Positions 60,380 to 64,000 of a DNA stretch of 64,000 nucleotides are shown here, in pieces. The notes under the pieces were generated by a model that saw only the letters and a list, made by a program, of their open reading frames with translations, had not been told where the DNA came from and made no database searches. Each line of letters starts with the position of its first letter. Position 1 is the stretch's first letter. Location of the stretch: positions 682,001 through 746,000 of the forward strand of contig JAVJTE010000020.1 of assembly GCA_040219025.1 (NCBI GenBank), read 5' to 3'. Both the position numbers and the translations under genes were made by a program. The stretch comes from HT1-32 sp040219025 (GTDB lineage Bacteria; Pseudomonadota; Alphaproteobacteria; Rhodospirillales; HT1-32).

Positions 60380-61087
60380 CTATGCCGCAGTGCGGCGAAT
60401 CCTCTCCAGCAGGTGCAGCATTGCCGCGGTTGCGACAAGCGGGGCCGCCAGATTGGCGACCGGAATCGTCATGACAAAAGCCACGAGAACACCAAAGCCG
60501 AAGATTTTGGCCGAATTGCGGCGTTTCAGTATTTTCGCGTCAGCTTCGGTCAGACGGCGTTCGGCCAGCATCTGATAAAATTCCCGCCCCAGCAGCACAC
60601 CGTTCAGGCCGTAATAGATCAGGATATTGGCACCGGGCAGCAGATAGAGCGGCAGTGCGAGGATATTCAGCAGTACGGCGGTCGCAATGAACTTCACGGA
60701 GTTGATGATGCTGGTCAGCACGGGCACCTGTCGTGCCTCGCCCAGTTCCGGATAATGCTTTCGCTCAACCGCGCGGGCGACATCGTCAAGCAACAGACCG
60801 ACCACGGAGGTCACGACAAGCGGGAACAGGAACCAGGCGATGGCGACACCGCCGAGGCCGGCGGTAATGCCGAGCAGCCAGTCGACGGCGCTGCCGATGA
60901 ATTCATTCAGCCAGTCATAGCCCCATTCCGGCTGCGACCAGGCAAGGATTGCTTCCCGTGCACCCCACCAGACCAGTCCGCCGAGCATCAGCAGCACGGC
61001 AAGGCCACCGAGAATGCCCAGCAGCAGGACACGGCGGAAGGCCGGATCGGGTAATTGTTTCAGGGCTTTGGAAAACGCGTCGAACAT
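60380..61087 (-). CDS. EI24 / CysZ-like membrane protein
   Basis: A 235-residue protein with four to six membrane segments (VLLLGILGGLAVLLMLGGLVW; GVAIAWFLFPLVVTSVVGLLL; long re-entrant-type segments after residue 135). The FIATAVLLNILALPLYLLPG and NGVLLGREFYQMLAERRLT stretches match the EI24 domain, which includes CysZ sulfate permeases. The substrate is not determinable. Confidence 0.83.
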   Translation of the reverse strand: MFDAFSKALKQLPDPAFRRVLLLGILGGLAVLLMLGGLVWWGAREAILAWSQPEWGYDWLNEFIGSAVDWLLGITAGLGGVAIAWFLFPLVVTSVVGLLLDDVARAVERKHYPELGEARQVPVLTSIINSVKFIATAVLLNILALPLYLLPGANILIYYGLNGVLLGREFYQMLAERRLTEADAKILKRRNSAKIFGFGVLVAFVMTIPVANLAAPLVATAAMLHLLERIRRTAA

Positions 61088-61190
61088 CGATCTCTCGAAC
61101 GGTTGAATGATAAGGGGGATCGCGGCTTTTCTATCACGCGCGCATGCCTATACTGCGCCCGCTTCCGGACCGGCAAGGAAAAAACTGAAT

Positions 61191-62168
61191 ATGACCGATA
61201 CCCGCTTTGATGTGACCTGCATCGGCAACGCCATTGTTGATGTGATTGTCAGCGCCGATGACAGCTTCCTGGCTGACAACGAAATTATTAAGGGCGCGAT
61301 GAACCTGGTTGACGAGGCCCGGTCGAACGCCCTTTACGAGCGTATGCCCGCGGGTGTCGAGCAATCCGGCGGTTCGGCGGGTAACACGGCGGCCGGTATT
61401 GCGTCGCTTGGCGGCAGGGCGGCCTATATCGGCAAGGTGCGGGATGACCAGCTTGGCGGCATCTTTGCCCATGACCTGCGGGCAACCGGCGTGCATTTCG
61501 ATACACCGATGGCGACGGACGGCCCGTCGACAGCCCGCTGCCTGATTATCGTTACCGAAGATGCCCAGCGGTCGATGAACACTTATCTCGGTGCCTGTGT
61601 TGATCTGGGGCCGGGCGATATCGACCCGGATGTCATTGCCGCCTCCCGGGTGACCTATATGGAAGGGTATCTGTTCGATCCGCCGAAGGCGAAAGAAGCC
61701 TTCCGCCGGGCGTCGGAAATCGCCCATGCTGCAGGGCGCAAGGTGTCGATGACCCTGTCGGATTCCTTTTGTGTGGATCGCTATCGCGATGAATTCCGGG
61801 ATTTCATCACCAATCATGTCGATATCCTGTTCGGCAATGAAGACGAAATTAAGTCATTATATCAGGTCGAGAACTTTGATGACGCTTTTCAGCATCTGCG
61901 GGGGGCCTGTGAAACGGTCGCCCTGACACGCAGTGAAAAGGGTGCGGTTATCATCGCCGGAGATGAAATACATGTGCTTGATGCGGCTCCGGTTGAGAAA
62001 GTCATCGACACAACGGGGGCAGGTGATCTATATGCCGCAGGATTCCTGTTCGGTTACACGAACGGCAGAAGCCTGAGCGAAGCGCATCATATCGGTGCGA
62101 AAGCCGCCGCCGAGATCATCAGTCACTACGGCGCGCGTCCTTCCCGGGTATTGAAGACACTGATCTGA
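61191..62168 (+). CDS. PfkB-family carbohydrate/adenosine kinase
   Basis: A 325-residue ribokinase-fold kinase. The N-terminal CIGNAIVDVIVSADDSFL, GGSAGNTAAGIASLGGRAAYIGKV, and the anion-hole/catalytic DTTGAGDLYAAGFLFGYTNG near residue 280 are conserved. The sequence matches the group annotated as adenosine kinase in alphaproteobacteria. ATG 61191 gives the normal start; the longer frame is unlikely. Confidence 0.87.
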   Translation: MTDTRFDVTCIGNAIVDVIVSADDSFLADNEIIKGAMNLVDEARSNALYERMPAGVEQSGGSAGNTAAGIASLGGRAAYIGKVRDDQLGGIFAHDLRATGVHFDTPMATDGPSTARCLIIVTEDAQRSMNTYLGACVDLGPGDIDPDVIAASRVTYMEGYLFDPPKAKEAFRRASEIAHAAGRKVSMTLSDSFCVDRYRDEFRDFITNHVDILFGNEDEIKSLYQVENFDDAFQHLRGACETVALTRSEKGAVIIAGDEIHVLDAAPVEKVIDTTGAGDLYAAGFLFGYTNGRSLSEAHHIGAKAAAEIISHYGARPSRVLKTLI

Positions 62169-62233
62169 CACAGAGGTCGTCTATAAGGGACGCCCATTAC
62201 CGCCCGGAACCGGGCATTTGAAACGGATTCATT

Positions 62234-64000
62234 ATGAGCTTCCGCAATATTGCGATTATCGCGCATGTCGATCATGGCAAGACCACGCTGGTCGACCAGC
62301 TGCTGAAACAGTCCGGCACCTTCCGGCAGAACCAGCAGGTCGCCGAGCGCGCCATGGATTCCAACGACCTTGAGAGGGAACGCGGGATCACGATCCTGGC
62401 GAAATGTACCTCGGTCGACTGGGAAGGTACCCGCATCAACATCGTCGACACCCCGGGCCATGCCGATTTCGGCGGCGAGGTGGAGCGTATTCTCAGCATG
62501 GTCGACGGTGTTGCCCTGCTTGTGGATGCGTCTGAAGGGGCGATGCCGCAGACCAAGTTTGTCACCATGAAGGCGCTGGCGCTTGGCCTGAAGCCGATTG
62601 TTGTGGTCAACAAGGTCGACAAGCCGGATGGCCGTCCGGACGAAGTGCATGAAGAAATTTTCGATCTGTTCGCAGCCCTTGGCGCGACCGACGAACAGCT
62701 CGACTTTCCGATCCTCTATGCGTCGGCCAAGCAGGGCTGGGCATCGGAGACAACGGAGCCGACCGACAGTCTGGCTGCCCTGTTCAACACCATCGTCCGG
62801 CATGTGCCGGCGGCGGCGGGTGATCCGGATGCGCCTTTCTCGATGCTGGTGACAACGCTGGAATCAGATCCCTATCTCGGCCGCATCCTGACGGGCCGGA
62901 TTGCCACGGGTGTCGCCAGACGAAACATGTCGATCCGCGGTCTCGATTCAGCGGGCAAGGTTATCGAACAGGGTCGCCTGTCGAAGATTCTGGCTTTCCG
63001 GGGTCTGGAACGGGTGCCGGTCGAGGAAGCTGTTGCCGGTGACATCATCGCCGTTGCAGGGCTCCAGACGGCCACAGTCTCCAACACGATCGGTGATGTG
63101 GAACTGACGACCGCACTGCCGTCCCAGCCGATTGACCCGCCGACACTGGCGATGACCTTTGCCGTTAACGATTCACCGATTGCCGGTCGCGAGGGGGACA
63201 AGGTTACCTCCCGCATGATCCGTGACCGTCTGATGCGCGAGGCGGAAATCAATGTTGCCATCCGGGTGACCGAATCAGCCGAGAAAGATGCCTTTGAAGT
63301 TGCCGGACGTGGCGAGCTTCAGCTGGGTGTTCTGATCGAGAACATGCGCCGTGAGGGCTTTGAGCTGTCGATCAGCCGCCCGCGCGTGCTGTTCAAGAAC
63401 GACCCGGACAGCGGCCAGCGTATGGAGCCGATCGAAGAGGTCGTGGTCGATGTGGATGATGAATATTCCGGTGTCGTGGTCGAAAAGATGGGCCTGCGCC
63501 GGGCAGAAATGACCGACATGCGTCCATCAGGCGGCGGCAAGACCCGGGTGACCTTTCATGCCCCCGCACGTGGCCTGATCGGCTATCACGGCGAATTCCT
63601 GACCGATACACGCGGCACCGGCATCATGAACCGGCTGTTCCATTCCTATGCGCCTTTCAAGGGGCCGATTCAGGGCCGCCGGAACGGGGTGCTGATTTCC
63701 ACCGGTTCCGGAAATGCCGTGGCCTATGCGCTCTGGAACCTTGAGGAACGCGGCGTCATGTTCGTCGAGCCGGGTGCGGCCCTTTATGAAGGCATGATCA
63801 TCGGCGAGAATTCGAAAGCCGGTGATCTTGAGGTCAATCCGCTGAAGGCCAAGCAACTGACCAACATTCGTGCTTCCGGCAAGGATGATGCGATCAAGCT
63901 GACGCCGCCCCGCCGGATGTCGCTGGAACAGGCGCTGGCCTATATTGACGAGGATGAACTGGTTGAAGTCACCCCGGCCTCAATTCGCCTGCGCAAAACC
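62234..64000 (+). CDS. typA: Ribosome-associated GTPase TypA/BipA (3' end beyond window)
   Basis: A translational GTPase involved in 50S assembly and stress adaptation. 589 residues are visible without a stop, against a usual ~605, so only the tail is missing. Motifs: G1 IAHVDHGKTTLVDQ, G2 ERERGITILAK, G3 DTPGHADFGGEV, G4 NKVDKPDGRPDEV. The EF-G-like domains III and V and the BipA-specific C-terminal domain follow (RGLIGYHGEFLTDTRGTGIM). It lies 65 bases after the sugar kinase. Confidence 0.95.
   Translation, partial: MSFRNIAIIAHVDHGKTTLVDQLLKQSGTFRQNQQVAERAMDSNDLERERGITILAKCTSVDWEGTRINIVDTPGHADFGGEVERILSMVDGVALLVDASEGAMPQTKFVTMKALALGLKPIVVVNKVDKPDGRPDEVHEEIFDLFAALGATDEQLDFPILYASAKQGWASETTEPTDSLAALFNTIVRHVPAAAGDPDAPFSMLVTTLESDPYLGRILTGRIATGVARRNMSIRGLDSAGKVIEQGRLSKILAFRGLERVPVEEAVAGDIIAVAGLQTATVSNTIGDVELTTALPSQPIDPPTLAMTFAVNDSPIAGREGDKVTSRMIRDRLMREAEINVAIRVTESAEKDAFEVAGRGELQLGVLIENMRREGFELSISRPRVLFKNDPDSGQRMEPIEEVVVDVDDEYSGVVVEKMGLRRAEMTDMRPSGGGKTRVTFHAPARGLIGYHGEFLTDTRGTGIMNRLFHSYAPFKGPIQGRRNGVLISTGSGNAVAYALWNLEERGVMFVEPGAALYEGMIIGENSKAGDLEVNPLKAKQLTNIRASGKDDAIKLTPPRRMSLEQALAYIDEDELVEVTPASIRLRKT

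Noticed and set aside
1..64000. CRISPR arrays, tRNA or rRNA genes, insertion sequences, phage genes
   Set aside because: I looked for regularly spaced repeats, conserved RNA sequences and transposase or integrase motifs and found none.

Overview
This is a 64 kb GC-rich chromosomal window that looks alphaproteobacterial. The evidence is an irr gene beside fabA-fabB-fabI, a trpB-trpA-accD-folC run, a PhyR-type general stress regulator with an HRxxN-type histidine kinase, a bactofilin, and an Irr-type iron-control palindrome. I cannot name the genus. I see no rRNA, tRNA, CRISPR array, integrase or insertion sequence. Genes are dense, and many overlap by the ATGA or TGATG type of junction.

Layout. 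1-2.3 kb: end of an EamA-family transporter, then gmhA and hldE for ADP-heptose synthesis. 2.4-7.6 kb (minus): a split UxaA-type hydrolyase, a tripartite tricarboxylate transporter (tctA, tctC, tctB) and a GntR regulator. 7.7-9.0 kb: a protein resembling a decayed GGDEF-EAL. 9.05-11.0 kb: a two-gene operon of a thioredoxin-like fusion protein and a UGSC-family selenoprotein. Its in-frame TGA at 10757-10759 is followed by a good bacterial SECIS hairpin. 11.0-15.7 kb (minus): the complete three-gene system for the osmolyte N-acetylglutaminylglutamine amide, preceded by a perfect EcfG-type promoter (GGAAC-N16-CGTT). 15.8-17 kb: a DmdA-like folate-dependent enzyme. 17.1-20.8 kb: rph, phyR, a small ribbon-helix-helix gene, a receiver and a CHASE3 kinase. 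20.8-27 kb (minus): the RDD/SpoIIM/DUF58/MoxR/DUF4350/DUF4129 cluster.

27-34.6 kb: DUF3750 and djlA-like genes, a rubrerythrin/Fe-S protein/DUF3501 operon, irr, fabA, fabB and fabI. A perfect 17-bp Irr-type palindrome sits directly after irr and upstream of the rubrerythrin operon. 34.6-41.1 kb: DJ-1/PfpI, two exporters, fumC, and a cydAB-type oxidase with a 41-residue DUF2474-type subunit. 41.3-46.5 kb: an amino-acid ABC transporter, a PLP-dependent D-cysteine desulfhydrase/L-cysteate sulfo-lyase family enzyme and a divergent LysR regulator. 46.6-50.9 kb: trpB, trpA, accD, folC. 50.9-64 kb: divergent 2-hydroxyacid oxidases, a two-gene split photolyase-like pair, leuA, a flavin monooxygenase, an N-formylglutamate amidohydrolase, a lipoprotein-bactofilin pair, an EI24 protein, an adenosine kinase-type sugar kinase and the 5' part of typA.

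The most notable links between genes are these. The stress regulator phyR and an EcfG-type promoter on the osmolyte operon lie within about 2 kb of each other. Irr appears placed to control a rubrerythrin operon. The selenoprotein operon would be mis-annotated as two truncated ORFs unless the TGA is read as selenocysteine. Palindromic repeats of three kinds occupy several intergenic gaps.
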